Assembly: GCA_934140575.1 (NCBI GenBank)
Contig: CAKPBJ010000017.1
Location: 1 to 28,459, forward strand
Direction: 5' to 3'
Source: an uncultured Bacilli bacterium
Lineage (GTDB): Bacteria; Bacillota_I; Bacilli_A; RF39; UBA660
DNA length: 28,459 bases
Shown: in pieces, positions 7,830-16,486 of the stretch
Numbering within the stretch: the first letter of the stretch is position 1
Layout of the letters: the number at the start of each line of letters is the position of its first letter
The notes under the pieces: generated by a model
Databases searched by the model: none
Told to the model about the DNA's origin: nothing
What the model saw: only the letters and a program-made list of their open reading frames with translations
Made by a program: the position numbers and the translations under genes

Positions 7830-7852
7830 TTGTGTTATAATTTTTATGGTGA
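7830..7852 (+). promoter_or_regulatory. promoter plus ribosome site, twin of the rnhB promoter
   Basis: The extended -10 TGTTATAAT (TATAAT 7836-7841) is followed by GGTGA (7848-7852) and ATG 7860. The whole 23-nt block differs from 4723-4745 at a single base. It starts in the tail of the topA terminator. Confidence 0.6.
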
Positions 7853-7859
7853 TAGTAGT

Positions 7860-8468
7860 ATGAATGAATTTAAAAGAAGGATGCATGAAAAAATAAAAAT
7901 TTATTCTAATAAATTATATCTTGATAAGTTTTTTGAAGATGAATTTGAAATGGAAAATGGAGAAGCTCATCTATATTTATATTTAAATGATAAGAGTGAT
8001 TTAATTGATTATAGAACGATGGGAAAACAATTATCTCTAAATAACGATATTTATGAATTTATTGATGATAAAACTTCTATGCTTGATAATGATGTAAAAA
8101 TAATACTTCATTTAAGATGCCCTGAACTTGATAATTATGATAAGGAGAATGTTAAACATATATTTAAAGAACATTTTGCAATTGAGTTGTATAAAATTCA
8201 GAAAAGTTATAGTAGATGTCGAAATAAAACTATTGGTTTGGCTATAATTGGCTTTATTTCTTTTATCATTTATATTTTATTATGTTTGTATGGAAATAAT
8301 TTATCTATTATGTTTACTGAGATTTTTGCATTTTTGTTTTCTTTTTCGTTATGGGAAGCAATTGATTCTTTAATTTATAATTTAAGTGATACAAGGTATG
8401 AAGTTGGTAATGTTACACAAAATTTACTTATAGAAATAGATTTTATGGAAGATGAGGAAATTGCTTAA
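7860..8468 (+). CDS. hypothetical membrane protein, two TM segments
   Basis: A 202-residue protein I do not recognise. Residues 1-120 are charged and probably cytoplasmic. Two hydrophobic segments lie at about 124-143 and 149-167, joined by a very short turn (Y-G-N-N), so both ends should face the same side. The last 30 residues are acidic. A frame opening at TTG 7830 would start before the -10 box, so the ATG at 7860, 7 nt after GGTGA, is taken as the start. It stands alone between topA and the clamp-motif gene with its own promoter. Function unknown. Confidence 0.7.
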   Translation: MNEFKRRMHEKIKIYSNKLYLDKFFEDEFEMENGEAHLYLYLNDKSDLIDYRTMGKQLSLNNDIYEFIDDKTSMLDNDVKIILHLRCPELDNYDKENVKHIFKEHFAIELYKIQKSYSRCRNKTIGLAIIGFISFIIYILLCLYGNNLSIMFTEIFAFLFSFSLWEAIDSLIYNLSDTRYEVGNVTQNLLIEIDFMEDEEIA

Positions 8469-8480
8469 TTAATATATATT

Positions 8481-8506
8481 TGTTATTATATGTTTAGGTT
8501 TGGTGA
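8481..8506 (+). promoter_or_regulatory. short-leader promoter for the gene at 8512
   Basis: TGTTATTAT (8481-8489) is an extended -10 with TATTAT. A GGTGA site follows at 8502-8506, 5 nt before ATG 8512. No clear -35 is visible. Confidence 0.5.
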
Positions 8507-8511
8507 TGAAT

Positions 8512-9276
8512 ATGAAAAAAAATAATTATGTTTTAATTGTAAGAGATAAATCTAGTAATAGTTATAGTCCTATTTGGTATAATATGGCTGAAGAATTATG
8601 TAATGAAAATGATGTACGTATTAGATTAAATAGTTTGGAGAAGATTGATTCTTTTACAATGAATTTTGGTTCTTCAGAAGAGTTGAATGAATATTTATGT
8701 ACTAATTGTATGACTGAAAGTCGTGATTCTGATATTTTTATTGCTTGTAGACAACATCATAAGGATAAAGATGAAATTACTTTTTTAGAACCAATTTATA
8801 ATTCATATAATTGTTTTAGAGATAAATTGAGGGATATTGGTAAATTAAGTTCAAATTGTTGTCTTAAAGATGCTAGTTTTGGAAGTTTTATATTTAAAGA
8901 ATTAGCATCTAAGATGTACAATAATAAAGAATTTTTTCAATATATTACGTATGGTAATTCATGTGTTAATAGTGATATATATAATAAGTTACTTGATACT
9001 ACTATGAGTGAGTTAAAATATAAAAATCAAATTTTTAGTGGTAGTAGATGGTTTTTAACAAATTATAAAGCTATTAGAAATGTAGTGGAGGCAATTAATA
9101 GATATAATTTTTATAAAGCTAATAATAGAAACATTTATATGATAAATAAGTATAAAATGGATAGGAAAGCTATAGTCCCTGGTTTACTTGAGGTAACAGA
9201 TCCTTCTTATATGCCGGGACAATTAAGTTTATTTGGAGATGATTTCTTAAAAGTATATGAAAAGAAAAATAGTTGA
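8512..9276 (+). CDS. hypothetical protein with C-terminal QLSLF clamp-binding type motif
   Basis: A 254-residue soluble protein I cannot assign to a family. It is rich in Asn, Tyr and Cys and has no membrane segment. Near its end, residues 237-241 read QLSLF, which matches the pentapeptide QL(S/D)LF used by many proteins to bind the bacterial beta sliding clamp (established for MutS, DinB-type polymerases and others). The motif lies 13 residues from the C-terminus in a Pro/Gly-containing, probably flexible tail, as expected for a clamp-binding peptide. Its end overlaps the start of the xer gene by 20 nt, so the two are cotranscribed. I infer a role at replication forks or in DNA repair or segregation. 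ATG 8512 is preferred over TTG 8500 because it follows GGTGA by 5 nt. Confidence 0.7.
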   Translation: MKKNNYVLIVRDKSSNSYSPIWYNMAEELCNENDVRIRLNSLEKIDSFTMNFGSSEELNEYLCTNCMTESRDSDIFIACRQHHKDKDEITFLEPIYNSYNCFRDKLRDIGKLSSNCCLKDASFGSFIFKELASKMYNNKEFFQYITYGNSCVNSDIYNKLLDTTMSELKYKNQIFSGSRWFLTNYKAIRNVVEAINRYNFYKANNRNIYMINKYKMDRKAIVPGLLEVTDPSYMPGQLSLFGDDFLKVYEKKNS

Positions 9277-10156
9277 TGATTATTTAGATTATTTATGTTA
9301 TGAGAAGAATTATTCTAACAATACAATTATTAATTATAATGATGATATTTGCGAATATTTAGATTATATTGATAGTGAGGGACTAGATTTTAGAAATATT
9401 TTATATAGTGATATTAGATTTTATTTAATGTATTTAAAAGATACTAAGAAAGATAATAATTCGTCTATTGATAGGAAACTTAGCGCAATACGTGGATTTT
9501 ATAAATACTTAGCCAATAATAAGGTTGTTAAAAATAATGTTTTTTCTTTGGTTAGTGGACCTAAGAAGAGTAAGCGGTTACCTAGATTTTTTGAATATAA
9601 TGAGTTGGAGGAGTTATTTGATGCTTGTGATTTAGGTACTTCTTTAGGACAGAGGGATAGGTTATTACTTGAGATGTTATATGCTACTGGTGTTAGAGTT
9701 TCTGAGCTTGTTAATATAAAGGTTAGTGATATTGATGAAGCAGGACACAGTATTTTAGTTCTTGGTAAAGGTAATAAAGAAAGATATGTTACTTATGGTG
9801 ATTATTGTAGTGAAATACTTGATTTATATTTAAGTGATGGTTATTTGAAGTTAAATACTAATAAAAGTTGTTATTTGTTTCTTAATAATAATGGTGGGAA
9901 TTTAACTGATAGAGGTGTTAGGTATATTCTTGATAGAATTATTAAACATACTAGTATTCAAAAAAATATTTCTCCTCATATGATTAGACATTCTTTTGCA
10001 ACTCATTTACTTAATGAGGGTGCTGATTTGTTATCTGTACAGAAGTTATTAGGGCATGAAAGTATTAAGGCTACGCAAATATATACTCATGTTACTACTG
10101 ATAGATTAAAAGAGGTTTATTTTAGGAGTTTTCCTAGGGCTAAAAAGGATGATTAG
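9257..10156 (+). CDS. tyrosine recombinase XerC/XerD family
   Basis: A 299-residue phage-integrase-type recombinase, the size of XerC/XerD, which resolve chromosome dimers at dif. The N-terminal SAM-like DNA-binding domain covers about 1-95. Catalytic residues are all visible: R147 (ATGVRVSEL), K171 (LGKGNKERY), H241 and R244 (SPHMIRHSFATH), H267 (LLGHESIKATQ) and nucleophile Y276 (IYTHVT). Which Xer it is cannot be decided without comparing paralogues. It is likely chromosomal, not an element integrase, given its length and housekeeping setting. Its ATG lies inside the upstream gene and has only a weak ribosome site (GGAGAT about 16 nt upstream), which suggests translational coupling. Confidence 0.92.
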   Translation: MKRKIVDDYLDYLCYEKNYSNNTIINYNDDICEYLDYIDSEGLDFRNILYSDIRFYLMYLKDTKKDNNSSIDRKLSAIRGFYKYLANNKVVKNNVFSLVSGPKKSKRLPRFFEYNELEELFDACDLGTSLGQRDRLLLEMLYATGVRVSELVNIKVSDIDEAGHSILVLGKGNKERYVTYGDYCSEILDLYLSDGYLKLNTNKSCYLFLNNNGGNLTDRGVRYILDRIIKHTSIQKNISPHMIRHSFATHLLNEGADLLSVQKLLGHESIKATQIYTHVTTDRLKEVYFRSFPRAKKDD

Positions 10157-10168
10157 TCCTTTTTTTTT
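10142..10168 (+). terminator. terminator over xer stop
   Basis: AAAAAGGA (10142-10149) pairs with TCCTTTTT (10157-10164) across a 7-nt loop and runs into a T tract. The loop contains the TAG stop (10154-10156). Confidence 0.75.
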
Positions 10169-10199
10169 AATAATACTTTAAATTTTATTTATATTTAGA

Positions 10200-10230
10200 T
10201 ATAATATTATTAGTTCGTTGTAAGGAAGGG
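10200..10230 (+). promoter_or_regulatory. promoter and ribosome site of the comN-secDF-rel operon
   Basis: A TATAAT sits at 10200-10205 with a weak TTTAAA-like -35 17 bp upstream. AAGGAAGGG (10222-10230) precedes ATG 10237. No further promoter or terminator is evident until the terminator at 16444, so this probably drives five genes. Confidence 0.5.
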
Positions 10231-10236
10231 ATTTCT

Positions 10237-10491
10237 ATGATAGATGAATTTACTTCTTTAGAAGAATTATATAAAAGAGTTGAACCTGCTCTTAATTCTA
10301 AAGTTAGGGAACTTAAGAAATTGGGATATTCTATTTCTAAAGAGGATTTATGGAAGTGTTTTGTTTATAATAAATGGAAGTATGGTAATGGATTGATGCT
10401 TTCTGATATTGTTGATGATATTTTGAATACTTCAATAGATTGTATTGAGTCATATTATAGAAAATTTATAAATAACGAAGAAATTATTTAG
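10237..10491 (+). CDS. comN: ComN-like post-transcriptional regulator
   Basis: An 84-residue protein resembling the post-transcriptional regulator family of ComN in B. subtilis, which affects comE mRNA. The S-K-E-D-L-W-K-C-F-V-Y-N-K-W-K segment with the following L-S-D-I-V-D-D-I-L helix is the recognisable part. In Bacillus the comN gene also lies beside secDF, which supports the call. Predicted to be all helical and cytoplasmic. It ends just before the secDF ribosome site. What it regulates here is unknown, since no late competence genes are in the window. Confidence 0.7.
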   Translation: MIDEFTSLEELYKRVEPALNSKVRELKKLGYSISKEDLWKCFVYNKWKYGNGLMLSDIVDDILNTSIDCIESYYRKFINNEEII

Positions 10492-10502
10492 AGGTGAGTT
10501 TG

Positions 10503-12779
10503 ATGAAAAAGAAGAAAAATGGAAAGAAAAGGGTTATTATAACTTCAATTATTCTTACTTTACTTGTAGCTTTTATTTGCTTTTTATTTATACCTCTTTT
10601 TAGTAACTTAAAGTTTGGGTTAGATTTACAGGGTGGTTTTGAAGTGCTTTATAAAGCTGAGTCAATTGATGGTTCTAAAATGACTAATGAAAAGTTGACT
10701 GCTACTTATAAGACTCTTAGTAAGAGAATTGATAGTTTAGGTGTCAGTGAACCGGAAATTACTGTTGAGGGAAATGATAAGATTCGTGTAAAACTTGCTG
10801 GTGTTAAAAATCCAGATGAGGCTCGTAGTCAGTTAGCTACAGTTGCTACTTTATCATTTAGAGATACTAATGATAATTTACTTATGAGTAGTGATGTTTT
10901 AACTGCTGGTGGTGCTAAAGTTAGTCAAGACTCTAGCGGTAATCCTGCTGTGTTACTTAGTGTTAAGGATAAAGATAAGTTTTATAACGTAACTAAAAAA
11001 GTAAGTGAACAAACTAATAAGTCTATTGTTATTTGGCTTGACTATAATGAGTTAACTGATAGTTACGCTAATGAAGGTAGCAAGTGTGGAACAAGTGAGT
11101 CTAATTGTTTAAGTGCAGCTACAGTTTCTCAAGGGTTTGCAAGTGATGTTATTATTCAAGGTAGTTTTACTCAAGATGAAGTTCAAAATTTAGTTGATTT
11201 GATTAATAGTGGTAGTTTACCTGCTAAATTAAGTGAGGTTTCTTCTCAAACAGTTGGAGCATCATTTGGTTCTGATACACTTAATACTACATTAACTGCT
11301 GGTATTATTGCATTTATTGCGATTGTTATTTTACTTGTATTAATTTATCATTTTGCTGGATTTATATCAGCTGTATCAATGTTAATTTATACATTCTTAG
11401 TTTTTGCAATATTCTGGTTAGTTGGTGGAGTTTTAACTTTACCTGGAATTGCGGCATTATTATTAGGTGTTGGTATGGCAGTTGATTCTAATGTTATTAC
11501 ATTTGCAAGAATTAAAGATGAATTGCGTAAGGGTAAGAGTTTACCTGCTGCATTTAAGGCTGGTTCTAAGTCAAGTTTTAGTGCAATAGTTGATTCTAAT
11601 TTAACTACTTTAATTGTTGCAATTATTATGTTTATTTTTGGAGAATCTAGTATTAAGGGATTTGCTACTATGTTAATTATTACTGTACTTGTTACTATGG
11701 TAACTATGGTATTCTTAACTAGATCTTTATTAAAGATATTTGTAAATACTGATTTCTTTAATGATAAAACTAAGTTATTTATTAATGTTAAGAAGGAAGA
11801 TATTCCTGATGTTTCTAAGAATGAAGAAGCTAAACCTAATATGTTTAGTAATGTTAATTTCTTTAAACATAAGAAGTTATATATATCTATTTCAGTAGCT
11901 ATTATTTTAATAGGATTTATATTTATTGGATTAAAAGGATTTAATTTAAGTATTGATTATAGAGCTGGTACTGAAATTACTATTGTTAGTGATAAGAACA
12001 TTACTAAGAAATCAATTAATTCTGATTTAAAAGAATTAGGTTTAAAGAGTAGTTCTATTACAGTATCTTCTGATGAAGTAGATATTAGAATAGATGATGC
12101 ACTTGATGGTGATAAAGTAAAGGATACTACTAATTATTTTGAGGATAAATATGAGGCTAAAGTAAATATTGGTGTTGTATCTAATCTTGTTCAAAGAGAA
12201 CTTGTTAAGAATGCTGTACTTGCTGTGTTTGTTGCTTTACTTGGAATTATTATTTATATTTCAGTTAGATTTAAATTTAGTTATGCTGTTGGTGGAGTTG
12301 TTGCATTAGTTCATGATGTTTGTATTATGTTTGCATTATTTGCTTTAACAAGACTTGAAGTAAGTTCAATGTTTATTGCAGCAGTTCTTGCAATTATTGG
12401 ATATTCTATTAATGATTCTATTATACTTTTTGATAGAATTCGTGAGAATTTAAATAATTATAATAGTAAAAAACTTACAGCTTCTAAATTAGAAGAGATA
12501 ACAAATTTAAGTGTACAGGAAACATTTACTAGAACAATATATACTAGTGTTACTACATTGTTACCGGTTATTGTATTATTGATTTTAGGTTCAAGTGGAA
12601 TATTTACATTTAATATGGCAATGTTATTTGGTTTAATTGCTGGTACTTATTCATCTATTTTTATTGCTGCTGTTATATTTATGATGATTGAAAAGAAGAG
12701 CATTGGTAAGAAAGAAAAACCTAAGAAGGTTTATAAAGACGATTATGAAGAATTAGCTGTAAAGGGAGTTAATTGCTAA
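10503..12779 (+). CDS. secDF: fused protein-export membrane protein SecDF
   Basis: A 758-residue fusion of SecD and SecF, which use the proton gradient to pull secreted proteins through SecYEG. The SecD half starts with TM1 (about 11-32) and the F-G-L-D-L-Q-G-G motif (38-45), then the large external P1 region and five more TM helices. The SecF half begins near 447, with TM7 and the S-I-D-Y-R-A-G-T motif, then its own external domain and TM bundle. The Asp/Asn-bearing helices (G-V-G-M-A-V-D-S-N and G-Y-S-I-N-D-S) carry the conserved polar residues of each half. ATG 10503 lies 5 nt after AGGTGA, so the in-frame GTG at 10494, which is part of the ribosome site, is rejected. The preceding comN-like gene stops at 10491. 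Confidence 0.96.
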   Translation: MKKKKNGKKRVIITSIILTLLVAFICFLFIPLFSNLKFGLDLQGGFEVLYKAESIDGSKMTNEKLTATYKTLSKRIDSLGVSEPEITVEGNDKIRVKLAGVKNPDEARSQLATVATLSFRDTNDNLLMSSDVLTAGGAKVSQDSSGNPAVLLSVKDKDKFYNVTKKVSEQTNKSIVIWLDYNELTDSYANEGSKCGTSESNCLSAATVSQGFASDVIIQGSFTQDEVQNLVDLINSGSLPAKLSEVSSQTVGASFGSDTLNTTLTAGIIAFIAIVILLVLIYHFAGFISAVSMLIYTFLVFAIFWLVGGVLTLPGIAALLLGVGMAVDSNVITFARIKDELRKGKSLPAAFKAGSKSSFSAIVDSNLTTLIVAIIMFIFGESSIKGFATMLIITVLVTMVTMVFLTRSLLKIFVNTDFFNDKTKLFINVKKEDIPDVSKNEEAKPNMFSNVNFFKHKKLYISISVAIILIGFIFIGLKGFNLSIDYRAGTEITIVSDKNITKKSINSDLKELGLKSSSITVSSDEVDIRIDDALDGDKVKDTTNYFEDKYEAKVNIGVVSNLVQRELVKNAVLAVFVALLGIIIYISVRFKFSYAVGGVVALVHDVCIMFALFALTRLEVSSMFIAAVLAIIGYSINDSIILFDRIRENLNNYNSKKLTASKLEEITNLSVQETFTRTIYTSVTTLLPVIVLLILGSSGIFTFNMAMLFGLIAGTYSSIFIAAVIFMMIEKKSIGKKEKPKKVYKDDYEELAVKGVNC

Positions 12780-12789
12780 TTGAGGGGAG

Positions 12790-14961
12790 ATGATTCCTTT
12801 GTCAAAAACTAAGAGTTTAGATGATATTAAAATTGAGGATATACTTGATAAGGTTAGAGAGTATATTGAAGATGAAAATCAAATTAGTGTGATTGAAAAT
12901 GCTTATTTATTTGCAAAAGAAAAGCATCAAGGTCAGTTTAGAAAGAGTGGGGAGGCTTACATTTATCATCCGATGAATGTAGCCTTAATTCTTACTACTA
13001 TTTATGCAGATTATGAAACAATTGCTGCAGGATTTATGCATGATGTTTTAGAAGATTGTGATTGCTCTTATGAGGAAATGGAAGAAAAATTTGGTAGTGA
13101 TATTACTAAGTTAGTACAGGGTGTTACAAAGCTATCTAAAATTCATTTTTCAACTGAAAATGAATATTTGATTGATTATTATAAAAAAATTATTGTTGGT
13201 ATGAGTGAAGATGTTCGTGTAATTATTATAAAACTTGCGGATAGACTTCATAATATGCGTACTTTGTGGGCTACTCCAGAGGATAGACAAAAGGTTAAGG
13301 CTAAAGAGGCTTTAGAAATACTTGCGCCTATTGCAGATCATTTAGGAATTCATAAAATTAAGAGTGAACTTGAAGATTTATCTTTAAGATATTTAAAACC
13401 AGATGTTTTTTATGATATTGCGGAACATTTAAATAAGACAAAAATTGAACGTGATAAATATGTTTTGGATATGGAACATGAAGTTACTGATTTATTAAAT
13501 GAACATCATATTCCTCATGAAATAAAGGGTAGAGCTAAATGTATTTATAGTATTTATAATAAATTAAATAAGGGTAAGAAGTTTAGTGATATATATGATT
13601 TACTTGCACTTAGAATTATTGTTAATACTGAGCAAGAATGTTATTTAGCGTTAGGATTAATTCATTCTAAATTTAGACCATTACCTAAGAGATTTAAAGA
13701 TTATATTGCAATGCCTAAACCTAATATGTATCAGTCACTACATACTACTGTGTTTGGAATAGGCGGAGATTTATTTGAAATACAGATTCGTACTCATGAG
13801 ATGGATGAAGTTGCGGAAAATGGTATTGCGGCACATTGGTCTTATAAAGAAAATGGTGGAAGTAATAGTGCTGCAAATCTTCAAAATACTACAGAACAGA
13901 AATTACAATTTTTTAAATCAATTATTGATCTTAGAAATGAGAATTTAAATAGTGAAGAATTTGTTAATAGTGTTAGAGATGAAGTGTTAAATAATAATAT
14001 ATATTGTTATACACCTAAGGGTGATGTTATTGAATTACCAAGAGGAGCTACTCCAATTGATTTTGCCTATAGAATACATACTAAAGTTGGAGAAACTACT
14101 GTTGGGGCTATTGTTAATAATAATATTGTTCCACTTAATTATGAATTACAAGATAATGATATAGTTAAGATTAATACTAATAAAAGTTCTACACCTTCTA
14201 AAGAATGGATTAATTTTGTTAAGTCTACACAAGTTAGAAATAAGATTAGATCTTTCTTTACTAAGAATGAAAGAGAAGTTTATATTGAGAGGGGTAAGTA
14301 TTCTTTAGAAAAAGAATTACGTAAGAGAAAATTATCTATTAGTGAGTTTACAAGTGATGCAAATGTTAAGAAGATTTGTGAAGTTGAGAAACTAGAAAAC
14401 TTAGAAGATATTTATTTTAGTATTGGTAATGGTAAGTGTACTGTTAATGGAATAATTAATATTATAGATAAACCTATTGATAATGTTGCTGCTCCTAAAG
14501 TTATTAAGGTTACTAGTAAAAGTAAAGATGCAGATATAATTGTTAGTGGTATTGATAAAGTTAAAGTTAATTTAGCTAATTGTTGTAATCCTGTATATGG
14601 TGATGATATTGTTGGATATATTACTAAGGGTAGTGGTATTTCTGTACATAGAATGAATTGTCATAATTTATCTATGCTTGAAGATAGAACAGTTGATGTT
14701 AAGTGGAATACTAATGTTAATAAAAGATATTTAACTAGTTTAATTATTTATTCTAGTGATAGTGAAAATCATATGCTTGATTTAGTACAAATTTCTTCTA
14801 TGATGAATGTTAGTGTTGAAGGAATCAAGTCTATGAATAGGGGAGCTAAATCTGTTTATGAAATTAATTGCTATGTTACTGGTATTGAACAGTTAAATAA
14901 ACTTATCTTGACAATTACAAAAAATGATTATATTGAGAAAGTTGAGAGATTAATGCGATGA
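12790..14961 (+). CDS. rel: bifunctional (p)ppGpp synthetase/hydrolase Rel
   Basis: A 723-residue long RSH enzyme that makes and degrades (p)ppGpp in the stringent response. The hydrolase HD domain has H60, H84-D85 (G-F-M-H-D-V-L-E-D) and the later R-L-A-D-R-L-H-N. The synthetase domain includes YDLLALRII and YIAMPKPNMYQSLHTT. The R-F-K-D motif (301-304), rather than E-x-D-D, marks a bifunctional enzyme. TGS (from about 404, YTPKGDVIELP), a CC-type zinc-finger segment (N-C-C-N-P, then H-R-M-N-C) and an ACT domain follow. The start is not certain: GAGGGGAG lies only a few bases before ATG 12790 and 9 nt before the in-frame TTG 12799. Its last codons overlap dtd (ATGA). recJ and apt, which lie between secDF and relA in B. 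subtilis, are absent. Confidence 0.96.
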   Translation: MIPLSKTKSLDDIKIEDILDKVREYIEDENQISVIENAYLFAKEKHQGQFRKSGEAYIYHPMNVALILTTIYADYETIAAGFMHDVLEDCDCSYEEMEEKFGSDITKLVQGVTKLSKIHFSTENEYLIDYYKKIIVGMSEDVRVIIIKLADRLHNMRTLWATPEDRQKVKAKEALEILAPIADHLGIHKIKSELEDLSLRYLKPDVFYDIAEHLNKTKIERDKYVLDMEHEVTDLLNEHHIPHEIKGRAKCIYSIYNKLNKGKKFSDIYDLLALRIIVNTEQECYLALGLIHSKFRPLPKRFKDYIAMPKPNMYQSLHTTVFGIGGDLFEIQIRTHEMDEVAENGIAAHWSYKENGGSNSAANLQNTTEQKLQFFKSIIDLRNENLNSEEFVNSVRDEVLNNNIYCYTPKGDVIELPRGATPIDFAYRIHTKVGETTVGAIVNNNIVPLNYELQDNDIVKINTNKSSTPSKEWINFVKSTQVRNKIRSFFTKNEREVYIERGKYSLEKELRKRKLSISEFTSDANVKKICEVEKLENLEDIYFSIGNGKCTVNGIINIIDKPIDNVAAPKVIKVTSKSKDADIIVSGIDKVKVNLANCCNPVYGDDIVGYITKGSGISVHRMNCHNLSMLEDRTVDVKWNTNVNKRYLTSLIIYSSDSENHMLDLVQISSMMNVSVEGIKSMNRGAKSVYEINCYVTGIEQLNKLILTITKNDYIEKVERLMR

Positions 14962-15392
14962 GAATTTTAGTTCAAAGAAGTGGTAATGCCAGTGTATTAG
15001 TAGATAATAAGGTTGTTGGAAAGATAGATAATGGTTTAGTCTTGTTTGTTGGATTTACTGATGGTGATGATATTTCTAATATTAATTATTTAGTAAATAA
15101 AGTAATAAACTTAAGAATTTTTCCTGATGAAGATGGAGTAATGAATAAAAGTATTTTGGATTATGGTGGAAGTATTTTATCTGTTTCACAATTTACTTTA
15201 TATGCGGATACTAAGAAGGGTAATAGGCCTAGTTATGTTAATGCTTTAAAAGGAGAATATTCTTCCTTATTATATAATAAATTTAATGAGGTCTTAGGTG
15301 AAAAAATACATGTTGAGACTGGAATATTTGGGGCTGATATGATAGTTAATATTACTAATATTGGACCTACTACTATAATGTTGGAGAGATGA
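14958..15392 (+). CDS. dtd: D-aminoacyl-tRNA deacylase
   Basis: A 144-residue Dtd, which cleaves D-amino acids from mischarged tRNA. S-Q-F-T (77-80, in SVSQFTLYAD) and the N-x-G-P motif (N134-I-G-P137) are the two conserved motifs that form the active site with the Gly-cisPro element. Full length. The ATG overlaps the rel stop (ATGA), the same rel-dtd pairing as in Bacillus. It ends in TGA, which supports the standard code. Confidence 0.95.
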   Translation: MRILVQRSGNASVLVDNKVVGKIDNGLVLFVGFTDGDDISNINYLVNKVINLRIFPDEDGVMNKSILDYGGSILSVSQFTLYADTKKGNRPSYVNALKGEYSSLLYNKFNEVLGEKIHVETGIFGADMIVNITNIGPTTIMLER

Positions 15393-15396
15393 TTTT

Positions 15397-16455
15397 ATGC
15401 ATAGTAATAAGTTAAATTATAAGATTATTAATATTACTGCTTTGATGTTACTTTTATATATAACTTTGTCAAATATTGGACTTTGGTGGGGAATACTTTG
15501 TAAGTGTATAAGTGTTCTTGCACCTTTTATTGTTGCATTTGCTTTTGCATATGCTTTTACACCTCTTGTTAGATGGCTAAATAAAAAAGGTATAAGTAAG
15601 AACTTTTCTGTTGTGATTGTTGTTATTGGAATAATTCTAATTATTGGAGGTATACTTGCAATAACACTTCCTCTTATTTATGAACAATTATCTTTACTGA
15701 TAAAGATGGTAATGAAAGTTATAAATAATTTTGATAATAAATTTGATATAAATTTAGGTAGTTTTGAAATAAAGATTACTGATTATTTAAATTCTATGTT
15801 ACAAAGTATAGGTTCAACTGCATCTGCAACAACTTTTGACTTATTAAATGGATCATTTAATTTTATTGGTAAATTTATTGTTGGATTTGTTGGCTTTATT
15901 TATTTTTTAGCTGATATGGATAAAATAAGGAGTTATTTAAAAGATTTGTTAACTTCTATTAATAAGAGAATTTTTGAATATTTTAAACTTATGGATACTG
16001 AAATTACCAATTATTTAAAAGGACTTGAAATATTTATGATTATTCAGTTGTTTGAATATAGTTTATTATTCTTTATAGTTGGACATCCAAACTGGTTGAT
16101 ACTTGGAATACTTGCTTGTGTAACAACTGTTATTCCATATTTTGGAGGATTAATTACTAATATCATTGCGATAATTTTAGCAAGTGTTGTGTCAGTTCCT
16201 TTAATGATTGCGACTACTGTAATTTGTTTAATATTCCCTCAACTTGATGGATATTTAATTTCACCTAAAGTTTATGGTAAGACTAATAATGTTAATCCTC
16301 TTATAACAATAATGGCAGTTTCTGTTGGAGGTACTCTTGCAGGAATGACAGGTATTATTGTTGCTTTACCTGTTTATCTATTAATTAGGACAACATATAA
16401 ATTCTTTAGAAGAGATTTAAAAAAGGGTATGGTTATTGTGAAGGAAACTATTTAA
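15397..16455 (+). CDS. AI-2E family transporter-like membrane protein
   Basis: A 352-residue polytopic protein of the AI-2E transporter/YdiK-like family. It has about eight hydrophobic segments: two near the N-terminus (around 15-55), another pair ending near 95, then a loop region and a cluster from about 150 to the end. The V-T-T-V-I-P-Y-F-G-G segment and P-Q-L-D-G-Y-L-I-S-P-K-V-Y-G motif are characteristic of the family. Members vary in role (Na+/H+ or other antiport, efflux), and the AI-2 name should not be read as proof of substrate. It starts 4 nt after dtd and ends in a terminator, closing the comN-secDF-rel-dtd operon. Confidence 0.88.
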   Translation: MHSNKLNYKIINITALMLLLYITLSNIGLWWGILCKCISVLAPFIVAFAFAYAFTPLVRWLNKKGISKNFSVVIVVIGIILIIGGILAITLPLIYEQLSLLIKMVMKVINNFDNKFDINLGSFEIKITDYLNSMLQSIGSTASATTFDLLNGSFNFIGKFIVGFVGFIYFLADMDKIRSYLKDLLTSINKRIFEYFKLMDTEITNYLKGLEIFMIIQLFEYSLLFFIVGHPNWLILGILACVTTVIPYFGGLITNIIAIILASVVSVPLMIATTVICLIFPQLDGYLISPKVYGKTNNVNPLITIMAVSVGGTLAGMTGIIVALPVYLLIRTTYKFFRRDLKKGMVIVKETI

Positions 16456-16467
16456 TAGTTTCTTTTT
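16444..16467 (+). terminator. terminator over the AI-2E-family gene stop
   Basis: GAAACTA (16444-16450) pairs with TAGTTTC (16456-16462) over a 5-nt loop that contains the stop codon region (TAA 16453-16455), followed by five T. Confidence 0.7.
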
Positions 16468-16486
16468 ATGTAATTTGAGGTGTTTT

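Noticed and set aside
7830..7859. TTG 7830 as start of the two-TM protein
   Set aside because: The extra codons would cover the -10 box and ribosome site of the same gene.
9257..10156. Xer-family gene as integrase of a mobile element
   Set aside because: Its length, intact Xer-type motifs and housekeeping surroundings point to chromosomal XerC/XerD, and no att-like repeats or cargo are seen near it.
14940..15400. TGA read as tryptophan (Mycoplasma code)
   Set aside because: rel and dtd end in TGA at the expected protein ends, and tryptophan positions use TGG.
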